Below, in pieces: positions 12,501-25,828 of a DNA stretch of 64,000 bases; the first letter of the stretch is position 1; each line of letters begins with the position of its first letter. The stretch lies in NCBI GenBank assembly GCA_036785705.1, contig JAWUZG010000036.1, positions 13,201,501 to 13,265,500 of the forward strand. The letters run 5' to 3'. The notes under the pieces were generated by a model. It saw nothing but the letters and a program-made list of their open reading frames with translations, was not told the DNA's origin and did not search any database. The position numbers and the translations under genes are program-made. The DNA is from Acanthornis magna (Eukaryota; Chordata; Aves; Passeriformes; Acanthizidae).

Positions 12501-15500
12501 CAGTTTTCTCCAACTTTATCAAGCGAGATAGAAAGAAAAAGTAAATGTGTTTTTAAATTAGCTTTAAAGTAGTTACTTTGCAGCAATAGCAATACATGTA
12601 TTTTGGCTAACTATTCTCAGGTAGTAAGAAGGCAAATGAATGCAAAAGATCATGCCAATAGATTCCAGATAGTTACGTTCAAGCCCTTTAAAAAGATTTT
12701 TTTTTCTTTTATTGGTATTTCTATATAAAGCAGTAGATCCTTTAACCATCATTAGAATGAATAATAGAGTTTATTTCCATCTCAGAAATAGCATTCAAAA
12801 TAAAATTGGATTCCTCTGTTTCTGTTACTGGACTTACTTAACATGTACCTAATCTTAACTTTGTCAGATACAGACCAAAAGTTTTAAATATAATATATTG
12901 TAACTAATTAAAGTGTCAAAATCTACAACAGATGAGAAACTACATATTTTTAATTACACACTTAAGAATAAGGATTGGTCTTTTTTAAAATAAATTATTT
13001 TTACGCAAACATATCATAGAGATGTAATTTATCTTAACAAATTAAATTTCCATTAAAAACATTCTTTTTTACTTGTTTTTGGTGAATGAAAAATGTTAAG
13101 AGTTTGAATAATAAAAGCTAATTTTGCATGCCAATGGATTACTTGTTATTTGAATGAAGGACAGAGGAGGAAGTAGTATCCATTAATGTGTGTGAATGTA
13201 AATATTGGCAATTTAATTTCCCATCTGTAACTTTCCAAAGTAAAGGTCTTTATTGAAGGATATTAGCTTCAAGACTAAAAAGGGGTTTAAAGCATTATTT
13301 ATCAAAATTTTCATTTGTTACTTGTGCATCTCATAGTTGCTGAAATTACCCTGGTGATATTAACAGCTTTATTTTCTGAGCTTAGGTCATATTGGTTGAC
13401 AGTCCTCCAGCTAAAACCACTAGGAGATTTTTCTGTCTTCATTGAAACTCAGATTGTTCAGCTCATATTTGAGCTACAAGTGAACATTATTTGAATTGCA
13501 ATACTTGCCTGAAGCCTGTATAATATATCAGGTTTAGTTATGCTCTGAAAATATGAAATTCATTGGCTGAAAATTCTGTCACATTTGTCAAATTAATCAC
13601 TTGCATAAGAGGAGTGCTGCCCTCCAGAGACAAATGTGAAAGATCTCATAGGCAACTGTTTACACAGTAAAATGCCATGTTTTTCAAATTACTTCTTTTA
13701 CAGAAGTGGTGGAATGCTTTTATCTGATCTTATCACTTCAGCTAGCACCCACCCGTTCTCTTCACCTCCTTCTTTCGTCTCACCAGTATTTTCAAGTGGA
13801 GAGAAATAAAGATTAAATTATTAAAATGTACTTTTCCATCCTTTGAAAAATAACCAGAAACTTTAGCTTCTGCTTGATACTTGCAGAATTTATAAACACT
13901 ATAGGGATGCTAGCCAGATTGTCACTATCCAAGGCAGCAATCACAAAGAGAGAAACTCTGAAACCATTCCCAGCTGTGTTTCTCCTGGGTCAGTGTTAAC
14001 AGAAGCACTGTTGCCCTGCTTCTCCTCCAACTCGTCATCAGCTTTACAGAGGCAACAGTAGATTTAGAAATTATTACCTCTTTTAGAACACTGTGACTAC
14101 ATGCTGCTTGTACTAACATGGCCCAGTGCAATCAGAACGTGTTAATTTTGTACTCAAAAAGGGATTAAGATAGAGTCAGGGATACTGGAGATTATCAGTG
14201 CCTAGCCACTATTGTTAGAATGTGATTAACACCTCAGAATTAATGGGGAACTCTTGTAAAATTTTGTCTTTCCATTTTTGTTGCTGGTGGTTTGGAGGTT
14301 ATAAGTGTCAATGCTTCTTTAATAGAGAGCTCTTAAAGGAAAGAATGTTCATTTATTCAGTATCATGAGGGTGTTTGTTAGCAGAACAGCAGATTTCCAT
14401 GCACATAAAGTGTTGGTAATGAATACTTTCCAAAAAGTGTGTGTAATATGCATCCTTGTAGAAGCAACAAATACTGCAAAGCCTATTTACAGAATTAATT
14501 AAAAACAGGTTTATTTTCTTACAATGTGCAATCACAAAAAATTGTTGCATTAACATCTATTCTTGGCTTTTAGATACAAGCAAACATACTTCAGGGAATC
14601 AGGATTTTGAGTGCCACTGATCACTCATGTAATGAAATGGTTGGTTTTGATCTTATTCAACAGGTAATGTTCATTTAATGTTGAAGTAAAAACCACCACC
14701 AGTAGCTCAATACTTAGGATTTCTCTGAGAGAGTATTCAGTAAGAAATTGTAATCCACTTACCACTTCTATTACTGAAATAATTGCTGGCAGTAAATGCT
14801 GTGATAAAATAGGTAGCGTTGGGCAATTTCAGTTGAAATGATTGAGAGGAAAAAAATCCAACTATACCTTCTAAGTGAATTTTACATTCTTAGTTCATTC
14901 TCTTACACCACTCCACTTATGACTGTAATAAAAACTTTCCCAGTGTTTTCCAAAGCATTTTGCACTCTTCAATATGTTGTGGCATACTCAATTCTTAGTT
15001 AAGCACCAAAATATATGTATAATTGGTATGTTTGTGTTATGTGACTGTGTAACTATTAAGCATCATACAGGCCTTAATCTTTCATATGGAAAATGCTATA
15101 GAAGGAGAAATTATATGAATATAAACAATTTCAACATCATTTACTAATTCTCATCACATTCCCTTGTACTTCCTGTTACTTCAGTAATACTCCATGCACA
15201 TTCAATTAGCCTCAACAAAATGTACAAAAATGGTAGTGTAGCTTTTCCAGATTTCCTTGCTTATCTTCACCTTGCTTGTTGGCAAATGCCTTACAACAAT
15301 TAAGCATGGCTTGTAAATTTAACTTTCTGTGTTTTGTAGAGTGAGAAGTTTTCTCCAAATATCTTCAAAAATTTTTATGGTGTGCAAGCTATTTATCTAA
15401 TATCTTTTCTAAGGTAGCTATACTATTTAAAGTAATTTTAGTTTTTAATTAAACAAAACAGATAACACTTAATGAATTCCCTGTGTTAAAGCTGCCGGTC

Positions 15501-18500
15501 CTACCAGCTGGAATCAAATGAATGATCATCAAAAAATTTTTTTGTCAGATTTCTAAATAAGATTCAAAGCCAAAAGAGAGCCCACACAAAAGAATTCTTC
15601 TCATTATAACGCTAATAGTATGCCATGAATTGGTGTAAAAGAAAGAAGCAATTGCTACTGCTGTATTAGAGGACTGTTACTTCTGCTATCTTGCACTATC
15701 ATCAAGGTTCATTGGAAAGCATTCCACAGAGGCTTTGCACATTTTTTATTTAAATGACCATCCTGACATTCTGAGACTGAAGACTGAAGATTTATTGTCT
15801 GTTGAACTACCACTATTCAAAGGTCTAAATTAAAATTACAAAGTTTGAGGCTTGGATGTCTCTTATCCGTCTTCAATTACTTTTAGTTAGGTAACTGTCA
15901 ATGGAATATATTTAAGCTAAAAGCAGAAACCTCAAATGCTTTTTGAAAATTGCAACAACTTCAATTCTTTAAAATACATGTTTGCTGACATAACTGTTGT
16001 GGTCATCTCAGCCTACTTCTGCTCAATATTTAAAATAACTTGAAAAGTTTAGTGGTTATTTCCTGGATTTTTTGAACACAGTTCAAGTTCTGTTTCTCAT
16101 CTTTACTTGGCTTTTGTAGACTGCTCTCACTAATATTTTCAACAGTTTTTTATTGCTGGAGATTTTTGTTTGGGTTTTTTTGTTTTCAAAATTCAAGGTT
16201 ATCAAGGTTAGGCAAAATGACCCAATATTGAACTGACTGTCCTCAAACACAGGGGAAACTCATACATCTAGTGACTCCTAGAAATTCCTCACCTTTCTCG
16301 GAAATTGCAGATTTCACATCTGCAAACAGGTATTATGTAAGGGCAAGCACATATCAGAGGAATAATGGTTCTTCAATTCAGGTTGTAATTGAAATGCTGC
16401 TTACATTAGACCTGGGATTCAGGATGCTCAGGTTTTATCCAGGTCAGTAATTGAAATCCCAAAAAATGCAATATGATTTGGTTACTCACTTAGGCATTTG
16501 GCAAGAAGAAAAGTCCTCAGAGGTCAGGTCATCAGAAGAACAGAAAAGTTTCTAATACAAATTCAGTATTAACAAATATTGAAAGAAATCTAACTCTCAA
16601 GTATATTCATCTGTAGTGATGAAGCTATTTTTCAGGTTAGCAACTTCTACTTTATTTTGTGTAAATCTTCTCTTACATAGTATGCCAAAGTACATCTAAC
16701 CTTTGCTTTATCCAGGAAACTAGCAACAATTATAAACATGTTAATGAAGAGCTTAATGATTTTTAAACTACAGAAAAAAACTTTTCCTGTTTTTTGTTGT
16801 TATCTTAGTATCAGGAGTTTAAAGGCTTTTATTTATATCTCTTTCATTTTTTGTGTGATTTCCTCCTTACTACATTAAAAATACCATACTTCTATTGCAT
16901 TTTTGAATAATTGCTATTCACTTTAAGCTAGCATGTAATTTTTACTTAACTGAGAAAATCTTAAGATTCTTTTTTTCCCCTATTTTCAACTAAGGCCAAA
17001 TTTATAGAACTATCTCCAGAGGAAACCCCAGATTACTGATGTCTTTACATTAATCTCCCACACATCTTTTAGTACCTCTGTGTAGGCCGCATCCTGACAC
17101 CACTTAATTAAAAAGGATTTTGCCACCATCACTCCATGCAGAAGAATCAGGCTTTGCAAGGATATTATAAATCAATAAAATTTAGCATCAAACATAAACA
17201 TGACAAAAGCGTAGTTATTGTCTGAATTTACACCAATTAATCTGTGAATCAAAAAGCACAATTATATATTCACATTTGATGCAGAAGAGCAATTGCTACT
17301 GATTCATGCATACATAATAAATGAAGTATCTCAAAAGCAACATTTAGGGCTAAGAATTTTTTCCTATGTTTTACTTTTGCAATTATAAAATCCAATTAGA
17401 CCTTTGACTATGGAAAATAACTAGCATGACATCAAGATTTACTTCTATTTATTGACTATCTTGCTGTAATTTTCTGTATATAAACCTGCATATATCAAGT
17501 GGTGCTATTGACATTTGAATTTATGTTACCTATGAAAAAGCTGACAGTTCATTTCCCACAATTGCACAAAGTATTTAATAATTTCATTAACATAAAATAT
17601 CTTAGAAACCATGGTACTGAATATAGCATAAGTTACTGGTACACATTTTATAAATTACTGTATGCAGTCTACTCAAGGTACTCCACCAACCATGCATGTG
17701 TCCAGTGGTGATAACCTCAAAACATTTTGAGCTCAGGTCTTCTGTCAAAGATAAGGAAAAGTTATGAAAATGACACAGAACATGAAAGAAATCCATCTTA
17801 CATTGTGACAGGCTAAGAAAAGCAGAATATGTGCAATTAATAGAAGTTTTAACAGTGATGGAGATTATAATTAACACCTCTAAGCATGGGAGCATCTGGA
17901 GGAGAAAGGAGATATGAGCTGAAACATATTAACAGAAGGAAACTAAGAATGGAAATACTGCAGCTTGATGGCAGTCAGAGAAAGACACAATTCCCTCAAA
18001 CTTTTCAGACAAAGTTGTCATAAAAATCCAATTGCTTATATATAAAACTAGATAAAAGCAGCTGAAAATCCACATTACAGATTTGTCTCAATTGAAATGC
18101 CTCAAGTTCTGCTGTTCAATGAATTTCAGGTCTTACATAACTATCAAAAATTATCTTTATTTTCTGTTAGGGATATGCAGGCGTGTCTGACGTGTTTGAT
18201 CTGATAAGGCCATACACTGTCATAATGAAACCTTTTATTGTAAGGTCTGTGAGGTTCTGCATCCACCTAATCACCCTTTTCTCATCATCAAACTGCTGTA
18301 TTTAATCAACCTGTCACCTATACCAGAAAAAAGAAAAGAGTTACTTTTGAATTAAAGAAAATTATAGTTGAGAAGGGATATGACAAGAGAGAACAGAATA
18401 AAACTATTACCTAGCCATTACCTGAGATTGCACAGAAACTTATTTTGTTGAAAGTAATAGCAGTCAACCAGATCTTACTCTATCACATAGACGAGATAGC

Positions 18501-21500
18501 CTGTACTCAGAAGGTAAAGCAACAGACCTATGAAAAACATCTCATAAAATTGATTCACTGTTTGGATAGAGGTAAAATCGGAGTTACAGTCTTTCAAGGC
18601 TTGGCCTTTCTGTTTTCTTTCCCATAAAAAAAAACTACCCGTCCATATATTTTTTTCATAAAAAAGATAATTTTGAAGTCCTTTCCTTTAATTGCCATTT
18701 TATAGACTTTAGTCTTTTAAAGAAGACCATTTAATGGAAAGATAAATTATGGTATATGTAAGTCTGAAGAGGATCTGATCCATTTGCTTTTCAGAGGCTT
18801 AATGCCCAGCCTTTGTCTGAAGTAAAAGGGAAACCAGAAGATAATTTGGAGCCTTAGACTAGAAACAGAAAAAGAAAGTCAGTAGTTGAGTAAATTTACT
18901 TAAAGAACTGTTCTCAGAGAGTACAGCTGGTGTAAAATATGTGTGTGGAAATCACTTTCTGTGCTGGATAACTTCAATGTATCATTTTGATTACAAATGT
19001 GAAGAAAACAACTTCCTGTTTTCCGAAAATCCCATTTACTTCCCTGTGTTCCAAACTGGTATATTACTCATGTTTTGCTCTCTGAATTTTCCACTTTTTC
19101 TTTTTTAATGAAAATCAAAGAAGTGCTAAATAAATTCAAGAAATTCAAATCTGACTTACTACATTTAAGCTTTATATTTAAGAGCTTTATATTTAATATT
19201 TTATATTATTCAAATTGAAAAAATGCTCCATAGTGAAGAGAAAATTTAAATTTCATCAGTAAGAGTACAAAATAATTTTTTTCTCTAAATAAAGTTTCAA
19301 CAAGAAATTCTGTCATTTAATGAAATAGCATTTTGGTATAACTTCCTCATTATGCAAATATTTTTTTCTATTGCAACAATGTGTAATCCTACAAGTGAAA
19401 TGCCTTATCACCACTACCTAAAATATTGTATATATACTTGGATCTTATATTTTGCACTGTTTAAACATCAATCTTGAAAACTGTTAGATGTTCAAATTCC
19501 AAAGTGACACTTGGAATCTGCTTTACCAGCATCATTTGCTAGTAATGTGAAGTGTTACTGGAAATATGTTACAAAATATAAATCATAAAACAAATTAAGG
19601 CCTTGCTATGCACATGCTTATGTATCAGTAAAGTTATGGTTACCAATTGTCAGAACATGGATAAAATTTCTGCAGGATCAAGCTGAAGGAATGCATATTA
19701 TCCACGGATGACAATGGTCTAGAAAATCTATTACAATCCATTTTATGAGAGAACAGCTACAGTTAGCCAGACCAAGTGTTGTTCTAGACAGCATCCTGTA
19801 ACTTGCACTGGCCATAAGCAGATATCTGACAAAAGAAAGAGCAGGACAGCCATAATTTATAAACATACAAAGGCAAGTAACCTCCTAAATTTCCATCAAT
19901 TTTCTCCTCAGAGAATTTTTTTAGCCAAGGATAGTTTAAGTTATAAATAGAGTAAGGCTATAAAATAGCAACCAGTTTTATTATGAATTGTGTGGTTATG
20001 TGAGCAGACTAACTAATTGTTAGGTTATGTGAACAGATGCTTCTCTCCACACAATTGTACTGAAGAGATGAAAGAAATTCTGACAACATCTTGATTGCCT
20101 ACATAGCCCACACCCTTTCTTTGCCTGTGCAACTCCTTGTCACTGCTGCTAATTTAGAGAAAGAAACAAATGACAAAAATAAAACCTGTAAATCAGTCTT
20201 AACAGAGATCATACAATAGTGACTCTACACATAGACCTGTAGAAAGACGTTAGTGCTCAGAATTAATATGTTTCTGATTTCATTTTCTCTCTCGTGTGCT
20301 TTGGCTGCTCAGAGACTATGCCTCATTCTTCACACAACCACACCACGTGCCTATGAGGTGCTCTGTGCTCTCCTTCAATGATCAGCCATATCTTTCTGGG
20401 CCAAGACAGCTTGGATGAAATTGTCCCAAAGGCTAGATTCACCCACAAGTGCTGGCTGGATCACTCTTTTGAAGTGATCCCTTTTTTTCCTCAGTTTTAT
20501 GTGCCTTTGGCAGTACAGTTTCTTGTTGGTATTTATACACTGCTGCTGTGAAGGTGATTGAAATGCCAGTCAGAAAGAGCCCAACATATCTTCAGTAGTG
20601 AAGCTAATCTGAAAGAACTATTTCCAACATGAAAAAATCCTCCTAAGGATGTATTCCTCTGACTGGATAAGCTTTCTGATTTCTTTTGGCATCTCTAAAT
20701 TGATGTAAATATAAGATACAGTGTGTGGGTCTGGGTTTGATTGACTGCCCAAAGAAGTATTTTAACAACATAACTAATATGCTGATTAATTACCCAAAAA
20801 CACAGATGACACCTAAAAAGTATAAATCTTTTAAAAAATATTAATAGAATACATTCACCACTTATGCTACAGAAAGTAAAGCTGTCTTAATGAATGCCCA
20901 GCCTTCCCTTACCTCATTGAAACTTTAACGCATTATGAGTAGAAGTCACCTTTTACTTTTGAGCTATCTCTGGCAAGGTGAGCTATTGTAGCTGTAGACC
21001 TTGGCATCAATAACACTCAAAGTAGATGACTGTTCAACAGACTAAGAAGAATCATTAAGAGAAATCATTTAATGAGATCATTTCCCAAATGACCAGTCTC
21101 TTTAAATCTACAATCAAATCAGCTATAGAACAAGAAAACAGTCTCTCCTACTCTGTTTAACACAAAGAAAATTATGTGAATGCAAAAACAGAGAACAGAG
21201 TGTAGTCATATTTAAAAATCCCCACTTTTACAGACTTCTTACAGCAATTTAATAAATATTGAATATTAAAATACTACTTTAATCATAAAAATGCTGCATA
21301 ATCAGCCATTTATTAATTTGCCTCTAGTACGATGGATAAACTGTGATTAAGGACTTAGAAACAATAGAAGGACACCAAATTCGTTGATCAGGGAACCTCT
21401 GATAAGATGAAAAAGAAATACAGGTGGTAGAAGAAGAAACATATTTCCAAGGAGGAATACTGAAGAATCCCATGGCTTTTCAGGCATGGCACCACTAAAG

Positions 21501-21665
21501 CCAAAGCTGAGGATTAACTTTGCAAATGAGATGAATGGCAACAAAAAGGTACATCAAAGACAAAAATAAGAAAAAGGAAAACACGGGCCTGCTGCTGAAT
21601 GGAGTAGGAAACCAAGTGACAAAGGACAAGGAAAATGAAGAGTAAGAAAACCCTTCTTTTCCTTA

Positions 21666-22131
21666 TGATAGGGAAGATGTGTGCTAATGTCTTTACAAAC
21701 AATTCTGTGGGTCAAGGTATGGGTGCTAACATCTTTGAAATGGGTCTTAATGTCAGTGTTGACTGCAAGCAGCAAGGTCATTACAAAGCCCAGACACCCT
21801 GACCCCTGAAACCCTGAAACAGACAAGTGCATCTGCACCTGAACCTTGGGGTAAAGTGACAGGTTCGGGGGTGGGCGGAGGGGAATATGTGGTAGGCGGT
21901 TCAGGAAGGCTGTATCTTCCTAATACCTCAGCCAGTGGGGAAAGGAAGAGGGCAACGTGCAGCCAGGAGTTTAGGATAAAAGGAGGCTTTGGCCTCTGAA
22001 ACATTGGGAGAGACAGCCCTGTGGGCATGTGCCCCAGTGGACGCTCTCCCATTATTTGAATAAAGTTACAGGACTCCTCTGTCTTCTTTTTGGGCATAAA
22101 CCTCTGGCACCATGGCTTAATTTTTCTGACA
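21666..22131 (+). mobile_element. 5' LTR of the endogenous retrovirus
   Basis: This segment aligns over its whole length with 28262-28712. It contains a TATA-like GGATAAAAGG (21974-21983) and a polyadenylation signal AATAAA (22059-22064), and it ends CTGACA immediately before the primer site. Compared with the 3' copy it carries nine extra bases (AACATCTTT) near 21731 and a different stretch around 22010-22045. The U3 start is uncertain. The match begins with TGATAGGGAAG, but the 3' copy has a polypurine tract about 85 bases further upstream, so this LTR may be truncated on its left side. Confidence 0.85.
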
Positions 22132-22135
22132 ATTT

Positions 22136-22152
22136 TGGGGGCTCTCTGGGAT
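22136..22152 (+). other. Retroviral primer binding site, tRNA(Pro)-like
   Basis: Four bases after the LTR end comes TGGGGGCTCTCTGGGAT. This resembles the proline-tRNA primer site typical of gammaretroviruses, with one base missing and one substituted. Confidence 0.75.
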
Positions 22153-22331
22153 CCTTCCACCATCTGGGTCCGGCACACAGGAAGAGGAGCCGGAGGCGAG
22201 CCTCACCCAGTTTAGGTGATCAGCTCCCTTCAGCACTGGCCGGCACCGGGAGATTGATTGGGTACCTGGGACTGTCCAGGTGACAGATGAGAGGAGGACC
22301 AGGGGGTCAGTGAAAAGTCCACAGGATATGG

Positions 22332-22627
22332 ATGCCCAGGGTGGGCAGCAAAGAAAAGTTGAGAAAGATCTCGGCAAATCTCACCGGTGAGTACAACTTT
22401 TGGGAGCAAATCATGGCAGGACGCCCAGGGTGGACAGCAAAGAAAAGTCAAAAAAGGATTTTGACTACAGGGATGGCAATCCCAAAATACCTCCAAAGGA
22501 TCCTTTGGGGGAATGTTGAGACAGTTTACACATTCTCTCAGGCGTAGCTAAGGACATGGACATCCAGAGGGGGCAATAAAAGAAGCTGAGAAAAGAGTCT
22601 CAGCTATGCACATCCAGAGGGGGCAAA
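22332..22627 (+). repeat. Repeated units in the retroviral leader, with a splice donor between them
   Basis: A unit around GCCCAGGGTGGGCAGCAAAG (from 22334) recurs from 22423, a period of 89 bases. Further on, CATCCAGAGGGGGCAA occurs at 22561 and 22611, a period of 50. A consensus splice donor CCG|GTGAGT sits at 22386/22387 between the first two units, as expected for the major donor of a retroviral leader. Confidence 0.7.
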
Positions 22628-22664
22628 TATGTTGTTGGTTTGGGAAAGGATTGGTTGAAGCAGA

Positions 22665-23755
22665 GTGTGGAAAAATATGGTTAAGGCAAATAGCAATGGG
22701 AGGCTGTGTGATAAGGAAAGAGAAACAGTGAGGACTGGGAAGTTCTCTGCCTTATCTTCAAAATCTTCAGTCAGATACAGGGCCAGCTACAGTCCTTTGT
22801 ATTTCCATCTTCCAGATAGGGAAAGCAGGGATGTACTGTTCCTACACCTCCACCCCTTCTCGGGTCGTTATGAAACCAGGGTGGAGGATTTGAGTTTGTC
22901 TGCTTACTATATGGGATTTAAGGGGTTTCTGTATGGCGAGGAGTGCCGAGTGGGAAAATATGCAGGACCTGCGGCATGGCCTGAGGGCCTGTGAGGGAGG
23001 TGCCAGACCAAGCCAAGGCCATGGGGCAGCTGGGGTTCAGCACCAGGCAGTGCCCAACACTGACACCCCCACGGGCAGGGGTTGCAGTGGCCCCCGGACC
23101 CCATAAGGTTGTGGAACATCTTGTTCACCTGCTGTCCCTGTGACACCATCGGCTGCCGAGCTGTGCCAGGGCCTCGTGCTTTACAGAGCTTGTGGTGTTG
23201 AGAGAGCGGTCCCGGGGGCCTGGACAGGTGCGCTGGAGGATGTGTCTGGACACTGCAGCAGGACGGGGACCTGCTTTGGTGCGCAGTGTAAGGTACTGAG
23301 ACTATAAGCTTTGGTATATGGTATAAGAAACTATCTGTTGCCAAAGCCTGGCCTGATATGAGGGGATTTTGTTGGGGTGATTTGGGAGGTGAGTGATTTT
23401 GCAAAGAGGTCGGCAGCTCTGGGAAGGTAGGAGACCACAGGCAGCAGGAGCAGGGGCTGGAGTGGTGGCAAAGTGGGGCCTTGCAGGAGTTGTTTAGAAA
23501 CACACATCAGTTATATGAAAGATATGAAAGAACAGATGAGAAAACAGTAAAGGCACAGGCAAGGATAATGGCACAGTTTTTACAACCCCCTGACAGGAGA
23601 AAAAGTGCAGACAGCCCCAAGACCAAAGGGAAAAGACAGCCACCAGGACAGCAATTGAGAAGGAGTCAATGTGCTGTTTGCAAAAAGAGAACATTAGAAA
23701 TGGATTGCAAAGGGTGTCAGGATTTCATGGTACCTGGTAGGTTGCTGAACTGAGA
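22665..23755 (+). pseudogene. gag remnant of the endogenous retrovirus
   Basis: The interval between leader and pol holds broken frames. The best-supported part is the open frame 23481-23753: a charged helical segment rich in Glu, Lys and Arg (residues 1-30), a basic linker, then a damaged nucleocapsid zinc knuckle (23670-23717). The knuckle keeps CAVC and a later DC, but the histidine is absent and the spacing is one residue short. The upstream open frame 22665-22994 (109 codons) sits where matrix should be, but I do not recognise it. No intact gag frame exists. Confidence 0.6.
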
Positions 23756-23898
23756 AGTGTGTTTCCTAGTAGAAATGGGAACTTCTGTGTCTAATTTGAA
23801 TTTTATGCCAAAGGGGGGACAGTTGTTCAGATGTTCCTTTGATAAGTGGGAAAGGTGAGCCAGGTGCGTTTTATTCAACCACTGTTGGTGATGGGGTT

Positions 23899-23932
23899 TG
23901 TGTGTGTGTGTGTGTGTGCGTGTGTGTGTGTA
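23899..23932 (+). repeat. (TG)n microsatellite inside the retrovirus
   Basis: About 16 TG dinucleotides with one CG interruption, in the gag-pol border region of the endogenous retrovirus. Confidence 0.9.
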
Positions 23933-24149
23933 TGTTAATTTGAACTTTGCCAGTATAAAATTATAAAATTAACATGAGGATGCCTGTGAGAGCTTTCTGA
24001 ATGTGTGGAGTTGCCTTTTTGTGTCGTTTGTTTGTGAGTATGGCAGCTATGGAATAGCAGCTTTTAGTCCTGCAAGGTGTATCCACCTGGGCGATTAATT
24101 GTGTGACGCTTTGCTCAGGTGCTTTGATGTGTGTGTTAATTTGAACTCA

Positions 24150-25215
24150 AAAGTGTGGGCAGTCCCAGGGGTGTATGGAAAACTGAATATGAAGCCTCTC
24201 CAGATTAGTCTGAGGTGACCTAGACAACTGGTGTCTAAAAAACAATACCTTCTTTCAAGGAGGGAAGGAAGGGAAGAAAGGAAAGGTTTGCAGCCTGTTG
24301 CTGAATCCCTGTTAAAGGCAGAACTTTTGGAGCTGTGTATGTCTCCCGACAGCACTCCTATCCTCCCAGTTATGGTGCAGGACCTAAGAATAATAAATGA
24401 GACTGTATAACCCAGGCTCTCCATCGTCCCTGACCCTTGTGCCATTTTGAGCCATGTTCCCTCCTCACAGTGCTGCTATTCAGTACTTGATTTAAGGGGT
24501 GTTTTCTGGGGATGCCCACTTACATAGTAAACAGTATTTTTGCCTTTGAGTGGGAACAAGAGGGAGATGGGAAAATAATAAGGACATGGATGGTCCTTTT
24601 GCAGGGATTCACGGAAGCACTGGTCTTATTTGGGCAAGATGTGAAAAGAATTTACCCTACCCCCAGGGGCTAGGTTATTGCAATATGTGCAGTATGGCTC
24701 CTACCGGAAGAATTGGGAGGAGGTGGTAGGGGAAGCTACTGTGAAATTATTCGATTTTCTGGCTGGAGGGGGGTTTTGAGTATCTGAAGGGAAGGCATAG
24801 GTGATGGAGAGAAAGGATGACTGTTTGGGGCATATTTTGAGTGAAGGTTTGCTGTGTATTGACCCGGAGAGGGTGAGGGGAATTTTAGGGGTACCATTAC
24901 CTAGGACTGAAAAGGAGCTGCGACAATTTTTGGAATAGGGTATTGCAGGACCTCGGTCAAGGACTTTCCTGTTTTGACTAGAACATTGTATGGCTTTTTA
25001 ACCTAAGATAGTCCCAATGTTGTGATATGGACACCAGAAGGAGAGCAGAACTTTAACAAATTGAAAGAAAGATTGATTCATGCCCCGGCTTTAGCTCTCT
25101 CAGACCCAGAAAAGGAATTAATTATAAGCAGATGTTAAACAGGGTCATGCTAAAGGAATTTTGGTACAAGAACATGGGGGAACATGACATCTTGCTGCTT
25201 ATTTTTCTAAGATGT
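24150..25215 (+). pseudogene. pol remnant: reverse transcriptase
   Basis: RT-like residues appear in order in shifting frames. FAFEWE lies at 24539-24556, in the fingers/palm region. LLQYVQY spans 24675-24695, where the conserved YxDD catalytic tetrad should be, and reads YVQY, so both catalytic aspartates are lost. CLGHILSEG begins at 24822, followed by a connection-like segment. A thumb/connection stretch with KLKERLIHAPAL is near 25060-25090. Several in-frame stops and frameshifts separate these blocks. The remnant ends near 25215 in AYFSK, where RNase H should continue, and the continuation resumes only after about 25828. Confidence 0.75.
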
Positions 25216-25828
25216 TACACCTGTTGGAAACAATATAACTTTTAAAATTTTTTATTTCTGTAGTCAGGCTTGGTGTGCCTTTGCCTTGGGGAAAGGATTT
25301 TTTACAGTTTTTCATTTTAAGGGATGTAGCACCACTCTGCAGAAATGAGCTGAACATGTCAGACTGGGAGTAGCCCAAAAGATACCCAAAAAGATAAAGA
25401 CCATCAACAGAATATCAATGTCCATCCATGGACATCTAACCCAGACACTGCCTCTGGCAGGGTTGAAGACATGTAGTATGAAAAGGACTAATAAGAAAAT
25501 CAAGGAGTGAAGATCTAATTAACATCAGAGGCGAGGAAATTCAGATCCAAGAGGAAACCAAATACTAAGGGCTACACAACTTTAGACCAATGAACATTCA
25601 ACCAATACATCTCTATGAATTTTGGCTGTATAAAATTTGGAGGAAAATCTGGTAAAAACCATGGGTCATTGAATGAATTATCTCTGCACATCTGAGCTAT
25701 GTGTGGAGGAAATTATTTACGTGGCACATTCTGGCCAGAACAACATCCTGGCCAGAAAACAGTAATGCCGTGACTCTCTAATATTAAAAATGTTGTTGGA
25801 GGGTTTTTGTTTTTCCGCGGTTTTGGTG
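25216..25828 (+). mobile_element. Probable nested LTR-type insertion within pol
   Basis: RNase H-type coding similarity stops at AYFSK (about 25210) and resumes at DPVAKGW (about 25829). The roughly 610 bases between do not read as pol. They begin near TGTTGGAAAC and contain a TATA box (TATAAAATTT near 25629). Near 25730-25757 there are two copies of TGGCCAGAA, in what could be a primer-site region. This fits a solo or partial LTR of another retroelement, but I do not recognise the family and exact termini and target duplication are unresolved. Confidence 0.4.

Larger units (their letters stand above)
7400..21665. other. Large PDE4D intron segment, mostly unique sequence
   Basis: About 14 kb of AT-rich sequence. 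The only distinct structures are a 48-bp-period duplication (8260-8337) and a 45-base poly-T tract (9457-9501). Two adjacent minus-strand open frames at 10884-11301 (75 and 62 codons) and one of 82 codons at 11402-11650 lack splice context and family resemblance. No tRNA, rRNA or microRNA hairpin was recognised. Confidence 0.5.

Noticed and set aside
22907..23503. 198-codon minus-strand frame
   Set aside because: Antisense to the gag remnant; no recognisable domain.
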